A stretch of DNA of 64,000 bases, from NCBI RefSeq assembly GCF_016481275.1, contig NZ_JAEMNW010000007.1:186001-250000 (forward strand), given 5' to 3'. Position numbers and translations under genes: made by a program. The notes under the pieces were generated by a model. That model was not told where the DNA came from. It worked only from the letters and a program-made list of their open reading frames with translations, and did not search any database. This DNA comes from Antrihabitans auranticaus (GTDB lineage: Bacteria > Actinomycetota > Actinomycetes > Mycobacteriales > Mycobacteriaceae). Positions 34,633-43,189 of the stretch are shown here, one piece after another (the stretch's first letter is position 1; every line of letters starts with the position of its first letter).

Positions 34633-36139
34633 TAGCAGCGGTTCGATCGAACGCAGTGTGCTCGACGTCGTCGCCGTCGCGTTCGCGGGCACGCTGCGCA
34701 GGAACGGTCTGGCGTTGTCGCCGGCAGAGACCATCGAGGTTCGGCGGGCGGTGGCGCTGATCGGTGCTGTAGACCGCGATGCCCTGCGCGCCGGGCTGCG
34801 CGCAACCTGCGCCAAGTACGCGCACGAACAGGTGGCGTTCGATCGGGGTTTCGACGAGTTCTTCGGTGCCGCAAGGGTTGTGGGGAAGCGCAGCGAAACG
34901 GCTACGATACGAGCACTCTTCGCCGAAGGCTTGCCGGAAGCGCTGGATCTCGATGGTGATTCGAGTGTTGCGCGATACGCCGAATACAACGAGCGAGCCG
35001 CGGAGGTCGGCGATTACTTCGACACACCGGACGCCGAGAAGGGCTTCAACCCGCATAAGGACGACGACGACATCAGTCTCAGCACCAGTGACGGCAGCCT
35101 GTCGGTCGACACCGATTCCGACACCGGCCGGCGTGGTGTGAGCTACACCGTCGAAGTAGACAGGGCAGGGGCGTCGGAGGTCGGCGAGCTCGCGAACGCG
35201 ACTGCCGGCGCGGTCGCCGGATCGCTGCGCTGGGACGATCCGGCGGGCATCCTCGCCTGGCTCGACGCCTATGACCCGCGGCGAACCTACAGCGACGCAT
35301 CTGACGACGAACTGTTGTCCGAAGCGCAGTTGCACCGGCTGGTGGAGGCGGTCGAAGCCTTCGTCGAAGCGCTTGCCCAAGCCGGTATCGCGCGGCCGAC
35401 GACAGAGCCGACCGAGCCGGCGTCGCAGACCTCGGGCACCCGGACCGATGTCGAGCGGGCCTGTCACGAGGTACTTCGACGAATGCGCGGCGCGCCCCGG
35501 CCGACCGTTCGGGCGCACCGGCGCGGGCGGCTCGATATGCGGGCGACGGCGCGCGCAAGCATGCACACCGACGGCGTGCCGTTTCGGTTGTTGATCCGCA
35601 CACCTCGCCCCGAGCGGGTCCGGCTGCTGATCCTTGCGGACGTGTCGCTCTCGGTGCGTCCGGTCACGGCGTTCACGCTGCGGCTGGCGCAAACCCTGCA
35701 TCGACGGGTCGGTCGCTGCCGGGTGCTTGCGTTCGTGGACCGGCCCGTCGATGTCACCGACATCTTGCTGCGCAGTTCCGGCGACGACGCCCTTGCGGCG
35801 GTGCTCGCCTGTCCCGAACTCGACCTGCAGGCTTCGAGCGACTACGGAAAAGTGTTCTCGGAGTTGGCAGCTGGAAGCAACGACGTCAACAACCGGACCT
35901 CCGTTCTGATCGTCGGCGACGGTCGGAGCAACGGATTGGACGCACACGCGGACCAGCTCGCTTCGCTGCGCCGCCGCGTGCACCGGCTCGCGTGGGTGAC
36001 GCCCGAACCGCCCCGCTACTGGCCGCAGGCATCGTGCGCGATGCCCGAGTATGCGCCGCTGTGCGACGGCGTCGTGGTCGCCCGCGATCCCGCCGAACTG
36101 GTCGCCCGCGCGCGCGACCTGGGGAACGCGCTGCGGTAA
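34595..36139 (+). CDS. VWA domain (CoxE-like) protein, MoxR partner
   Basis: A 514-residue protein. The N-terminal 280 residues are helical and acidic (DKDDDDISLSTSDGSLSVDTDSD-like stretch near residues 150-170). Residues ~315-505 form a CoxE-type von Willebrand A domain with LILADVSLSVRPVTAFTLRLAQ, where DVSLS replaces DxSxS, and TSVLIVGDGRSN. Together with MoxR it is expected to form a chaperone for a metallo-dehydrogenase. ATG 34595 overlaps moxR by 38 bp; the exact start is uncertain. It ends 12 bp before the second copy of the locus motif. Confidence 0.78.
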   Translation: MAAGIVVASLGSSSSGSIERSVLDVVAVAFAGTLRRNGLALSPAETIEVRRAVALIGAVDRDALRAGLRATCAKYAHEQVAFDRGFDEFFGAARVVGKRSETATIRALFAEGLPEALDLDGDSSVARYAEYNERAAEVGDYFDTPDAEKGFNPHKDDDDISLSTSDGSLSVDTDSDTGRRGVSYTVEVDRAGASEVGELANATAGAVAGSLRWDDPAGILAWLDAYDPRRTYSDASDDELLSEAQLHRLVEAVEAFVEALAQAGIARPTTEPTEPASQTSGTRTDVERACHEVLRRMRGAPRPTVRAHRRGRLDMRATARASMHTDGVPFRLLIRTPRPERVRLLILADVSLSVRPVTAFTLRLAQTLHRRVGRCRVLAFVDRPVDVTDILLRSSGDDALAAVLACPELDLQASSDYGKVFSELAAGSNDVNNRTSVLIVGDGRSNGLDAHADQLASLRRRVHRLAWVTPEPPRYWPQASCAMPEYAPLCDGVVVARDPAELVARARDLGNALR

Positions 36140-36151
36140 GCACACGGGTAC

Positions 36152-36167
36152 CTACCCGATCGGGCAG
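36152..36167. promoter_or_regulatory. Locus-wide 16-bp palindrome, copy 2 (before second dehydrogenase)
   Basis: CTACCCGATCGGGCAG contains the perfect 10-bp palindrome CCCGATCGGG and differs from copy 1 at one base. It lies in the 87-bp gap after the VWA gene and ends 59 bp before the dehydrogenase GTG. TACGGT at 36215-36220 is a possible -10, which would make the transcript nearly leaderless. Confidence 0.65.
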
Positions 36168-36226
36168 GTTGCGGGCCTGTCCTTCGGTGGGTGCGCCACA
36201 GCGGACCTGCGACGTACGGTAAGAAG

Positions 36227-37429
36227 GTGCCGATTCCAGCGCCCGCGCTGATAGATCACCCGTACAACGGCCGCGATGTCCCGCGGACGGTCAAGTTCCA
36301 TGCTCCCGAAATCGTCTTCGGCATCGGGTCGATGCAAGAGGCGGCGCATGCGGCACTGCGACTCGGTGCCGCGCGACCGCTGTTGGTGACCGACAGCGGG
36401 CTGATCGACGCAGGTTGGGTCGCGGAGTTGCTCGGCTACCTCCGTGATCGCGGTCTGGATGCGACGGTCTGGAGCGGCCTGACCCCGAATCCGAAGGAAC
36501 ACGAAATCGCGGCGGGCCACGAGGTCTACCGCGATCACGGGTGCGATGTGCTCATTGCGCTGGGTGGCGGGTCGGTCATCGATGCGGCGAAGGGCGTCGC
36601 GGTTCTTGCTGCCAACGGCGGCAACATCCTGGACTACGAGGGTGTCGACCGAGCGACCAAACCGATTCCGCCGCTCGTGATGGTTCCGTCTACGTCGGGT
36701 ACCGGCGCGGATGTGTCGCAGTTCTGCATCGTCACCGACACCGCCCGTGGCACCAAGATCACCATTCTCGGCAGGTCTCTCGTCCCGGACGTCACCGTGA
36801 TCGATCCACGTTTGCTGACCACGATGCCGGACTGGTTGAACGCCGCGACCGGACTCGACGCGCTGACACACGGCATCGAGGCGTACGTGTCGCTTGCACA
36901 CAATCCGCTCACCGACCCACATGCCCTGCGGGCGGTCGGCATGGTGACACAGACGCTGGCGTCGACAATCGACGATCCGGTGAACATGACTTTCCGCAGC
37001 ATCATGGCGCAGGCCGCGTTGGAAGCGGGCCTGGCTTTCACGAACGCGATTCTCGGTGCGGCCCATGCAATGAGCCACCAGGTCGGCGGCCTGCTCGACC
37101 TCCCGCACGGCGTGATCAACGGCATCCTGCTGCCGCACGTGATTCGGTTCAACGCCGACGCGGATCCGCGGCCGTACGTCGCGATCGCGGCGAGCATCGG
37201 TCTCGACGAACATCGTGGCAGTGCGGCGGAGGCTGCACTTGCCGTTGCGGATCGAGTCGAGACTCTGGCTCGTGCGGTCGGAGTTCCGCGCACCCTGTCG
37301 GAAATCGGTGTGCGCGAAGCGGATCTGAGCAAGCTCGCACAATTCGCATTGCGTGACGCGTGTATGGCGACGAATCCGCGATCTGCGACTCACGCCGAGA
37401 TGATCGAGTTGTTCCGGACCGCGCTGTGA
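36227..37429 (+). CDS. Iron-containing alcohol dehydrogenase (1,3-propanediol dehydrogenase-like)
   Basis: A 400-residue type III dehydrogenase with VLIALGGGSVIDAAKGVA, MVPSTSGTGADVSQFCIV and metal-ligand helices LDALTHGIEAYVS and HAMSHQVGGLLDLPHGVING. It is about 25 residues shorter than Mno and has the typical butanol/propanediol dehydrogenase layout, so it is a second enzyme rather than a duplicate. GTG 36227 was preferred over GTG 36191 because the later start leaves the motif at 36152 and a -10-like TACGGT in non-coding DNA. An equivalent gene accompanies mno and mnoSR in M. smegmatis. It overlaps mnoS by 4 bp. Confidence 0.82.
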   Translation: MPIPAPALIDHPYNGRDVPRTVKFHAPEIVFGIGSMQEAAHAALRLGAARPLLVTDSGLIDAGWVAELLGYLRDRGLDATVWSGLTPNPKEHEIAAGHEVYRDHGCDVLIALGGGSVIDAAKGVAVLAANGGNILDYEGVDRATKPIPPLVMVPSTSGTGADVSQFCIVTDTARGTKITILGRSLVPDVTVIDPRLLTTMPDWLNAATGLDALTHGIEAYVSLAHNPLTDPHALRAVGMVTQTLASTIDDPVNMTFRSIMAQAALEAGLAFTNAILGAAHAMSHQVGGLLDLPHGVINGILLPHVIRFNADADPRPYVAIAASIGLDEHRGSAAEAALAVADRVETLARAVGVPRTLSEIGVREADLSKLAQFALRDACMATNPRSATHAEMIELFRTAL

Positions 37430-38760
37430 GCCACGAACGGTCGTCCGAACCGAGTCTGCCGGATTTGTCTGTCCTGACCGGGCTGCGATCGAGCAAGAGC
37501 ACCTTCTACCCGCAATATCGCGGCGCTGCCGAACGGTTGGAGCGTGTTGTCCATGCGCTGGAACTGATTTCGCGCGCATTGGTGCGAACGGTGGAAGGTC
37601 CCGAGACGCTGGTGTGCGCGGTGGCGGAAGCAGCACGGGCGCATTTGAGCGCGCGGTGGGTGGCGTTCGCTTTGACCGACGGTGCGCTGCCCGATGCCGG
37701 TATGCGACGCCTCGTCCTGGGACCCGACGGGACGCCGTTCCTCGTCGACGAACTCGAAGGCCCGCCGCTGCCGGACATGGTGCTCGAGTGCCTCGACGAC
37801 ATCAGGCTCTCCGGTGCGCGGTCGGAGCGACCGATCCTGCGCCCGCACTACGCGTTCGTACCGCTCGTGCTCGACGGCGGTGTGGTCGGCGCGATCGCGT
37901 GCTGGTCGCCCGAGGACCGGTTGCTCGATGCGACGGATGGGTCGGTGCTGAGCATTCTCGCCAGTCAAACTGCTGTGGCGCTGCAGAATTCGGCGCTATA
38001 CCAACGAAGCACGACGGCGTACACGCAGCTGCGCCGTACCGCTGCCGACCTCGCGGTCCGCAACGCCGAACTGCAATCGACCCAGAAGCAACTCGGTGCG
38101 GCCTACCGCCAGCAGGTGCTCGACGACGAGCGACACCGCATTGCGCGGGAGTTGCACGACAGCGTCACGCAGGCGGTGTTGTCGGCAGGTATGCAGATAG
38201 AGGTGTGCCGCCGCGATATTCCGGACGCGGAACGAACCGAAAGACTGGATCTCGCAAAGGAAATGACGCGTCGTGCCGTCGAGCAGTTGCGGTCGGCGAT
38301 CTACGCGCTCAACAACGCGGAGGATTCGGCGCGGGAAACGTTGCCCGGCATGCTCGATCAGCTGAGCATCGTGCACATGCCGGACGAGCTGAAGGTCGAT
38401 TTGCACATCGAAGGGCCGCCGGCGGAACTTGCGCCGGACATCGAGCACGCGCTGTTGCGGATTGCGGGTGAGGCACTGTTCAACACGGCGGTCCACGCGC
38501 ATGCGACGTGCGCGGAGTTGCGGCTGGTGTACGGCGGCGATTCGGTGACGCTGTCGGTTGCCGACGATGGCGACGGCGAGCCGGCTCGATTGCGGTCGAT
38601 GCTCCGCGCTGCCGAAAGCGCCGATGTCGATGGTCATCACCGCGGTTTGGTCAACATGGCCACCCGTTGCCGCGAACTCGGCGGCGACTTTTCGGTCCGC
38701 AAGTCCCGTCTAGGCGGTGTGCGAGTGGCCGCTACCATCCCGACGAAAGAAATCTCATGA
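37426..38760 (+). CDS. mnoS: GAF-domain sensor histidine kinase MnoS
   Basis: A 444-residue soluble sensor kinase. Residues ~40-200 form a GAF domain (VAFALTDG...VPLVLDGGVVGAIACW...ILASQTAVALQN). A coiled coil follows, then the HisKA_3 box DDERHRIARELHDSVTQAVL with phosphorylated His244. The HATPase domain has LRIAGEALFNTAVHAHA and SVADDGDGE. No membrane segment is seen, so it senses a cytoplasmic cue, plausibly an alcohol or diol. The GTG start overlaps the dehydrogenase stop by 4 bp, and the regulator gene overlaps its stop (ATGA). This order matches the mnoSR system of M. smegmatis. Confidence 0.82.
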   Translation: MSHERSSEPSLPDLSVLTGLRSSKSTFYPQYRGAAERLERVVHALELISRALVRTVEGPETLVCAVAEAARAHLSARWVAFALTDGALPDAGMRRLVLGPDGTPFLVDELEGPPLPDMVLECLDDIRLSGARSERPILRPHYAFVPLVLDGGVVGAIACWSPEDRLLDATDGSVLSILASQTAVALQNSALYQRSTTAYTQLRRTAADLAVRNAELQSTQKQLGAAYRQQVLDDERHRIARELHDSVTQAVLSAGMQIEVCRRDIPDAERTERLDLAKEMTRRAVEQLRSAIYALNNAEDSARETLPGMLDQLSIVHMPDELKVDLHIEGPPAELAPDIEHALLRIAGEALFNTAVHAHATCAELRLVYGGDSVTLSVADDGDGEPARLRSMLRAAESADVDGHHRGLVNMATRCRELGGDFSVRKSRLGGVRVAATIPTKEIS

Positions 38761-39410
38761 CCCAGACCCGACAGTCGACAGTGCGCATCCTCCTCGTCGA
38801 CGACCACGCGATTCTGCGAGAAGGTCTGCGGTCGGTCCTGGATCGAGAAACCGACCTCCGAGTCGTCGGCGAGGCGAGCAGTCGCGAGGAAGCTCAGACC
38901 GTCGCAGCGCGCTTGGCGCCGGACGTCGTCGTCATCGATCTCAAGCTGTCGGCGGGATCGGACTACGAGGGACTTGCGTTGTGCAAGGCGCTGGCGAAAT
39001 CGCATCCCCAGATGGGCCTGCTGGTGCTGACGACTTTCCTCGATGAACGCCTGGTCGTGGAGGCCGTCCATTCGGGCGCGCGCGGCTATGTGGTCAAGGA
39101 CGTCGACACGACCGAGCTGGTTCGCGCGATTCGGGCGGTGTCGCGCGGTGAGAGCGCGTTCGATTCCCGGACCGCGTCGGCTGTGGTCAGGTCCATCAAC
39201 GGCGCCGGTTCACGGCCCGAGCAACTGACCGATCGCGAAGTCGAAGTCCTGGGCTTCCTTGCAAAGGGTCTGTCCAACAGCGGAATCGGTGAGAAGTTGT
39301 TCATCTCGCCGACGACGGTCAAGTTTCATGTCAGCAACATCATGCGCAAGCTCGACGTCGCCCGCCGCGCGGAGGCGGTCTATGCGGCGAGCAAGCTGGG
39401 GCTGATCTGA
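38757..39410 (+). CDS. mnoR: NarL/LuxR-type response regulator MnoR
   Basis: A 217-residue response regulator. The receiver domain has the acidic pair Asp15-Asp16 and the phosphoacceptor Asp61 in VVVIDLKLS, a Thr in VLTTFLDER and Lys in GYVVKDVD. The C-terminal LuxR helix-turn-helix (~155-210) reads LTDREVEVLGFLAKGLSNSGIGEKLFISPTTVKFHVSNIMRKL. It is coupled to mnoS. The three 16-bp palindromes before mno, the second dehydrogenase and mftA are natural candidates for its binding sites. Confidence 0.83.
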   Translation: MTQTRQSTVRILLVDDHAILREGLRSVLDRETDLRVVGEASSREEAQTVAARLAPDVVVIDLKLSAGSDYEGLALCKALAKSHPQMGLLVLTTFLDERLVVEAVHSGARGYVVKDVDTTELVRAIRAVSRGESAFDSRTASAVVRSINGAGSRPEQLTDREVEVLGFLAKGLSNSGIGEKLFISPTTVKFHVSNIMRKLDVARRAEAVYAASKLGLI

Positions 39411-39419
39411 GCGACCGCG

Positions 39420-40226
39420 TCAAAGGTCGAGCACCAACCATCCGCCGTGGTATTCGGTGACCGCGAAGCGGCACCCGACGGTGTCGCCCATCGCGCGCAA
39501 GGCTTCGACATCGAACGTCCGGACGTGGCCATGGCAGGCGGTCGGCGTGGTCTCGAACGGCACCGCCACGACAACGCGTCGGCGCGCGACACGCACCGCC
39601 TCGGCAAGAATCAACGCGCCAGTCGCGGTATCTACGTGCTCGAGCAAATGGATCGCGGTGACCGTGTCGGCGTGGTTGTCCGGCAGCGGTACCGACGCTG
39701 CATCGCACGCCAAAGTGTCTAGACTGCAATCCAATTCCGGAGCGACCCGCGCGAGCAACCGCATCGTCGACGCGCAGATATCGGTCGCCGTCACGGTCAG
39801 CCCCGTACGGGCCAAACGAATCGCAAAGAATCCGAAGCACGATCCGAGATCGACAACGCTCGCGCCGGCGACGAGCTGTTCGGCCCGCTCGTGTACCGGG
39901 CTGAAGGCAGCAGCTCCGGAAAGTAAGTCCTGCAGCGAATTCCGGTAGAACTCGGCCCACGCGCACACTGGATCGTCGACGGTGGACCTGATCAACCCGA
40001 CCATGACCGCCTCGAAGTCCGACCTCTGTTCCAACGCGAGCTCGTCGGCGACTCGAATCGCCAGGCCGTCCGACAGGTCGCCGGGCCGCAGCGCGTGCCG
40101 CACGGTCAGGCGCCGCCGTCCGCGCGTTGCGGTGATCGTCCGTGACCGGACGCCGCCGAGTCGAACTACCTCTACGTGGTCGCCGTGCCACCGTCCTGGT
40201 GGGCTCGGCGCGATCGGATCGAGCAT
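39420..40226 (-). CDS. mftM: SAM-dependent methyltransferase, probable MftM (mycofactocin oligosaccharide)
   Basis: A 268-residue class I methyltransferase. Motif I is VVDLGSCFGFFAIRLA, followed by TVTATDIC and AIHLLEHVDTATGALILAEAVRVARRRVVVAVP. It has an N-terminal extension of about 120 residues. It lies between mnoR and mftA, convergent with mnoR (9 bp) and divergent from mftA. Mycofactocins in mycobacteria carry a 2-O-methyl group on the glucose chain added by MftM, and both the family and position fit that role here. The name rests partly on context. An alternative is an unrelated small-molecule methyltransferase. Confidence 0.65.
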   Translation of the reverse strand: MLDPIAPSPPGRWHGDHVEVVRLGGVRSRTITATRGRRRLTVRHALRPGDLSDGLAIRVADELALEQRSDFEAVMVGLIRSTVDDPVCAWAEFYRNSLQDLLSGAAAFSPVHERAEQLVAGASVVDLGSCFGFFAIRLARTGLTVTATDICASTMRLLARVAPELDCSLDTLACDAASVPLPDNHADTVTAIHLLEHVDTATGALILAEAVRVARRRVVVAVPFETTPTACHGHVRTFDVEALRAMGDTVGCRFAVTEYHGGWLVLDL

Positions 40227-40283
40227 GTTTCGACGGTATGCGCGAAGTCCCGAAACCGGACCCGGCGGTGGCAGGGGCGTGAC

Positions 40284-40299
40284 CTGCCCGTTCGGACAG
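40284..40299. promoter_or_regulatory. Locus-wide 16-bp palindrome, copy 3 (before mftA)
   Basis: CTGCCCGTTCGGACAG differs from copy 1 at two bases, with the same CC before and TT after. It ends 103 bp before the mftA ATG, almost the same distance as copy 1 from mno (102 bp). A -10-like TATTAA is at 40359-40364, placing the motif well upstream of the start point. It also lies upstream of the divergent methyltransferase gene. Confidence 0.65.
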
Positions 40300-40402
40300 T
40301 TTTACGACCCACCCCTAGCGCGGACGCTGCCGATGTGCCATTCTGCACTCGATGCCAATATTAAGTGAAGCGCATCACACCGACCCCCGGAAGGAGCATC
40401 CG

Positions 40403-40495
40403 ATGTCCGAGCCCCTAGAGGTAACCGAAGAAGAACTCGTCACCGAGACCCTCGTCGAAGAGGTCTCGATCGACGGCATGTGCGGCGTCTACTGA
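40403..40495 (+). CDS. mftA: Mycofactocin precursor peptide MftA
   Basis: A 30-residue ribosomal precursor beginning [17 protein letters not shown], acidic, and ending in the invariant IDGMCGVY. Val29 and Tyr30 are the residues that MftC decarboxylates and crosslinks to form the core of the cofactor. The leader is bound by MftB. GGAAGGAG lies 6 bp before the ATG. It is the first gene of the mftABCD-SDR-EFG operon and is preceded by copy 3 of the locus palindrome. Confidence 0.96.
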   Translation: MSEPLEVTEEELVTETLVEEVSIDGMCGVY

Positions 40496-40511
40496 GCTTC
40501 TGGAGCCGATG

Positions 40512-40793
40512 ATGTCTGCACTCGATCTCGACACGGCCTGGCGGTTGCACCCGAAGGTCGCGCTGCGCCCCGAACCCTTCGGTGCGCTGTTGTATCACTT
40601 CGGAACGCGCAAATTGTCGTTCCTCAAGAACACGACGATCGTCGAGATCGTGCAGGCATTGCCCAATCATGCCGATGCGCGCTCGGCCATCCGCTCAGCC
40701 GGAGTGCCGGACGCCGCGTTACCGACCTACGCGGATGCGCTTGGCACGCTGGCTGATTCACACATGATCGTTCACGCCGAGGAGGCATTGTGA
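40512..40793 (+). CDS. mftB: Mycofactocin chaperone MftB (RiPP recognition element)
   Basis: A 93-residue PqqD-like RRE protein (LDTAWRLHPKVALRPEPFGALLYHFGTRKLSFLKN, then a helical C-terminal part). It binds the MftA leader and presents it to MftC. ATG 40512 is preferred to the adjacent ATG 40509 because GGAG lies 6 bp upstream. It lies 16 bp after mftA and overlaps mftC by 4 bp (GTGA). Confidence 0.93.
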   Translation: MSALDLDTAWRLHPKVALRPEPFGALLYHFGTRKLSFLKNTTIVEIVQALPNHADARSAIRSAGVPDAALPTYADALGTLADSHMIVHAEEAL

Positions 40794-41995
40794 CATCCAC
40801 ACTCGTTCGGCCGGCGCGGCTGGTCGATCAGTTCGAACTCGGGCTCGACGCGCCGATCTGCCTGACGTGGGAGTTGACCTACGCCTGCAACCTCTCGTGT
40901 GTGCACTGTCTCTCGTCGTCTGGCCGCCGCGACCCTCGCGAACTGTCCACCGAGCAGTGCAAGGCCGTCATCGACGAACTGCAGAAGATGCAGGTCTTCT
41001 ACGTCAACATCGGCGGCGGCGAACCTACGGTGCGCTCGGATTTCTGGGAGCTCGTCGACTACGCGACGGCCCATCAGGTCGGTGTGAAGTTCTCCACCAA
41101 CGGCGTCCGGCTCGATAAGTCGGCTGCAGCCAGGTTGGCAGACTCCGATTACGTCGACGTCCAGATTTCGCTCGACGGTGCTACCGCGGAGGTCAACGAC
41201 GCTGTCCGCGGACCCGGCTCGTTCGCGATGGCGATCCGCGCGCTGGAGAACCTCGCCGAGGCCGGCTTCAGGGACGCGAAGATCTCCGTGGTCGTGACGC
41301 GGCACAATGTGTCACAGCTCGACGACTTCAAGGCGCTCGCCGACAAGTACGGTGCGACACTGCGTATTACGCGGCTACGCCCGTCCGGTCGCGGCGCCGA
41401 CGTGTGGGACGAACTGCACCCCACCGCCGCGCAGCAGCGCGAACTCTACGACTGGCTGGTGGGCAACGGCGACCGGGTGTTGACCGGCGACTCGTTCTTT
41501 CACCTGTCCGCCTACGGCAACGCGCTGCCCGGTTTGAACCTCTGCGGAGCCGGCCGGGTCGTCTGCCTGATAGATCCCGTCGGTGACGTGTACGCGTGCC
41601 CGTTCGCGATCCACGAACAGTTCCTGGCCGGGAATGTGCTGTCGGACGGCGGCTTTGCGCACGTATGGCAGCACTCGGACCTCTTCACCGAACTGCGGTC
41701 CCCGCAGACCGGCGGCGCGTGCACGAAATGCAACCATTTCGACTCCTGCCGGGGCGGCTGCATGGCGGCCAAGTTCTTCACCGGTCTGCCGATGGATGGG
41801 CCCGACCCTGAATGCGTGCTCGGTAACGGGGAGTCGGCGCTGAACGCGGCCGGCGAGATCCCCAAATCGAGCGTGGACCACTCCCGGACCGGCGAGCGCA
41901 AGGTCGCGCGCAAATCGGTTCCACTGACCCTGATGATGCGACCACCGGCAAAGATCTGTGACGAAAACCCGCTCACGGGAATGACTAAGGAATAA
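40790..41995 (+). CDS. mftC: Mycofactocin radical SAM maturase MftC
   Basis: A 401-residue radical SAM enzyme. The SAM-cluster motif CNLSCVHC has Cys33, Cys37 and Cys40. VNIGGGEPTVR is the GGE motif. The SPASM domain has LCGAGRVVCLIDPVGDVYACPF and CTKCNHFDSCRGGC for auxiliary 4Fe-4S clusters. MftC oxidatively decarboxylates the C-terminal Tyr of MftA and forms the Val-Tyr carbon crosslink. The GTG start overlaps mftB. Confidence 0.95.
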   Translation: MTSTLVRPARLVDQFELGLDAPICLTWELTYACNLSCVHCLSSSGRRDPRELSTEQCKAVIDELQKMQVFYVNIGGGEPTVRSDFWELVDYATAHQVGVKFSTNGVRLDKSAAARLADSDYVDVQISLDGATAEVNDAVRGPGSFAMAIRALENLAEAGFRDAKISVVVTRHNVSQLDDFKALADKYGATLRITRLRPSGRGADVWDELHPTAAQQRELYDWLVGNGDRVLTGDSFFHLSAYGNALPGLNLCGAGRVVCLIDPVGDVYACPFAIHEQFLAGNVLSDGGFAHVWQHSDLFTELRSPQTGGACTKCNHFDSCRGGCMAAKFFTGLPMDGPDPECVLGNGESALNAAGEIPKSSVDHSRTGERKVARKSVPLTLMMRPPAKICDENPLTGMTKE

Positions 41996-41997
41996 AA

Positions 41998-43179
41998 GTG
42001 GCTACCAATCCCTGGTTCGAAACGGTCGCGGAGGCGCAGCGGCGCGCCAAGAAGCGACTTCCCAAATCGGTCTACGCGGCGTTGCTCGCAGGATCCGAAC
42101 GCGGTACGACGCTCGACGACAACACGGGCGCATTCGCCGAACTCGGCTTCGCGCCGCACGTGTGCGGTCTGTCCGACAAGCGGGACATGTCGACAACCGT
42201 ACTGGGACAGCCGATCTCGCTGCCGGTCATCATCTCGCCGACCGGTGTGCAGGCTGTCCACCCCGACGGCGAGGTCGCCGTTGCGCGCGCTGCCGCCGCC
42301 CGCGGCACCGCGATCGGGTTGAGCTCGTTCGCGAGCAAGTCGATCGAAGACGTGATCGCAGCCAATCCGCAGACCTTCTTCCAAATGTATTGGGCCGGTG
42401 ACCGAGACGGCATTCTCGCGCGGATGGAGCGTGCCCGCGCGGCGGGTGCGGTCGGTCTCATCGTCACCCTCGACTGGTCCTTCTCGCAGGGACGCGATTG
42501 GGGTTCGCCCGAGATCCCCGAGAAGATGGATCTCAAGACGATGATCAAGTTCGGCCCCGAGGCGCTCGCGCGGCCGCGGTGGCTGCGGGAATTCGCCAAG
42601 ACGCGACGCATCCCGGATCTGACTGCGCCCAACTTCGTCCTGCCGGGAAATACGCCACCGACCTTCTTCGGGGCGTACGGCGAATGGATGCAGACGCCAC
42701 TGCCTTCGTGGGAAGACGTCGCATGGCTGCGGGAGCAGTGGGGCGGTCCGTTCATGCTCAAGGGTGTCTGCCGTGTCGACGATGCCAAACGTGCTGTGGA
42801 TGCGGGTGTTTCGGCGATCTCGGTATCCAATCACGGCGGCAACAACCTTGACGGCACACCGGCGCCGATCCGAGCGCTGCCCGCCGTCGCGGCGGCCGTG
42901 GGTGACCAGATCGAGGTCGTCCTGGACGGCGGTATTCGCCGCGGCAGCGACGTCGTGAAGGCCGTCGCACTCGGTGCGCGTGCGGTGATGATCGGCCGTG
43001 CGTACCTGTGGGGCCTCTCGGCCAACGGCCAGGCCGGAGTCGAGAACGTTCTCGACATCCTGCGTGGCGGAATCGATTCCGCGCTACTCGGTCTCGGTCG
43101 ATCGTCCATCCACGAGTTGACACCCGCCGACCTGGTGATCCAACCCGGGTTCGCAAGGGCACTCGGCACCGAAAGCTGA
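41998..43179 (+). CDS. mftD: Pre-mycofactocin synthase MftD
   Basis: A 393-residue FMN-dependent alpha-hydroxyacid oxidase-like enzyme. It has LPVIISPTGVQAVHPDGEVAVARAAA, the catalytic His in SVSNHGGNNLDG, and the FMN-phosphate segment VVLDGGIRRGSDVVKA...GRAYLWG. MftD deaminates the cyclised aminopyrrolidinone to give pre-mycofactocin, the redox-active form. The start is GTG, 2 bp after mftC. Confidence 0.95.
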   Translation: MATNPWFETVAEAQRRAKKRLPKSVYAALLAGSERGTTLDDNTGAFAELGFAPHVCGLSDKRDMSTTVLGQPISLPVIISPTGVQAVHPDGEVAVARAAAARGTAIGLSSFASKSIEDVIAANPQTFFQMYWAGDRDGILARMERARAAGAVGLIVTLDWSFSQGRDWGSPEIPEKMDLKTMIKFGPEALARPRWLREFAKTRRIPDLTAPNFVLPGNTPPTFFGAYGEWMQTPLPSWEDVAWLREQWGGPFMLKGVCRVDDAKRAVDAGVSAISVSNHGGNNLDGTPAPIRALPAVAAAVGDQIEVVLDGGIRRGSDVVKAVALGARAVMIGRAYLWGLSANGQAGVENVLDILRGGIDSALLGLGRSSIHELTPADLVIQPGFARALGTES

Positions 43180-43189
43180 AGGAGAAAAG

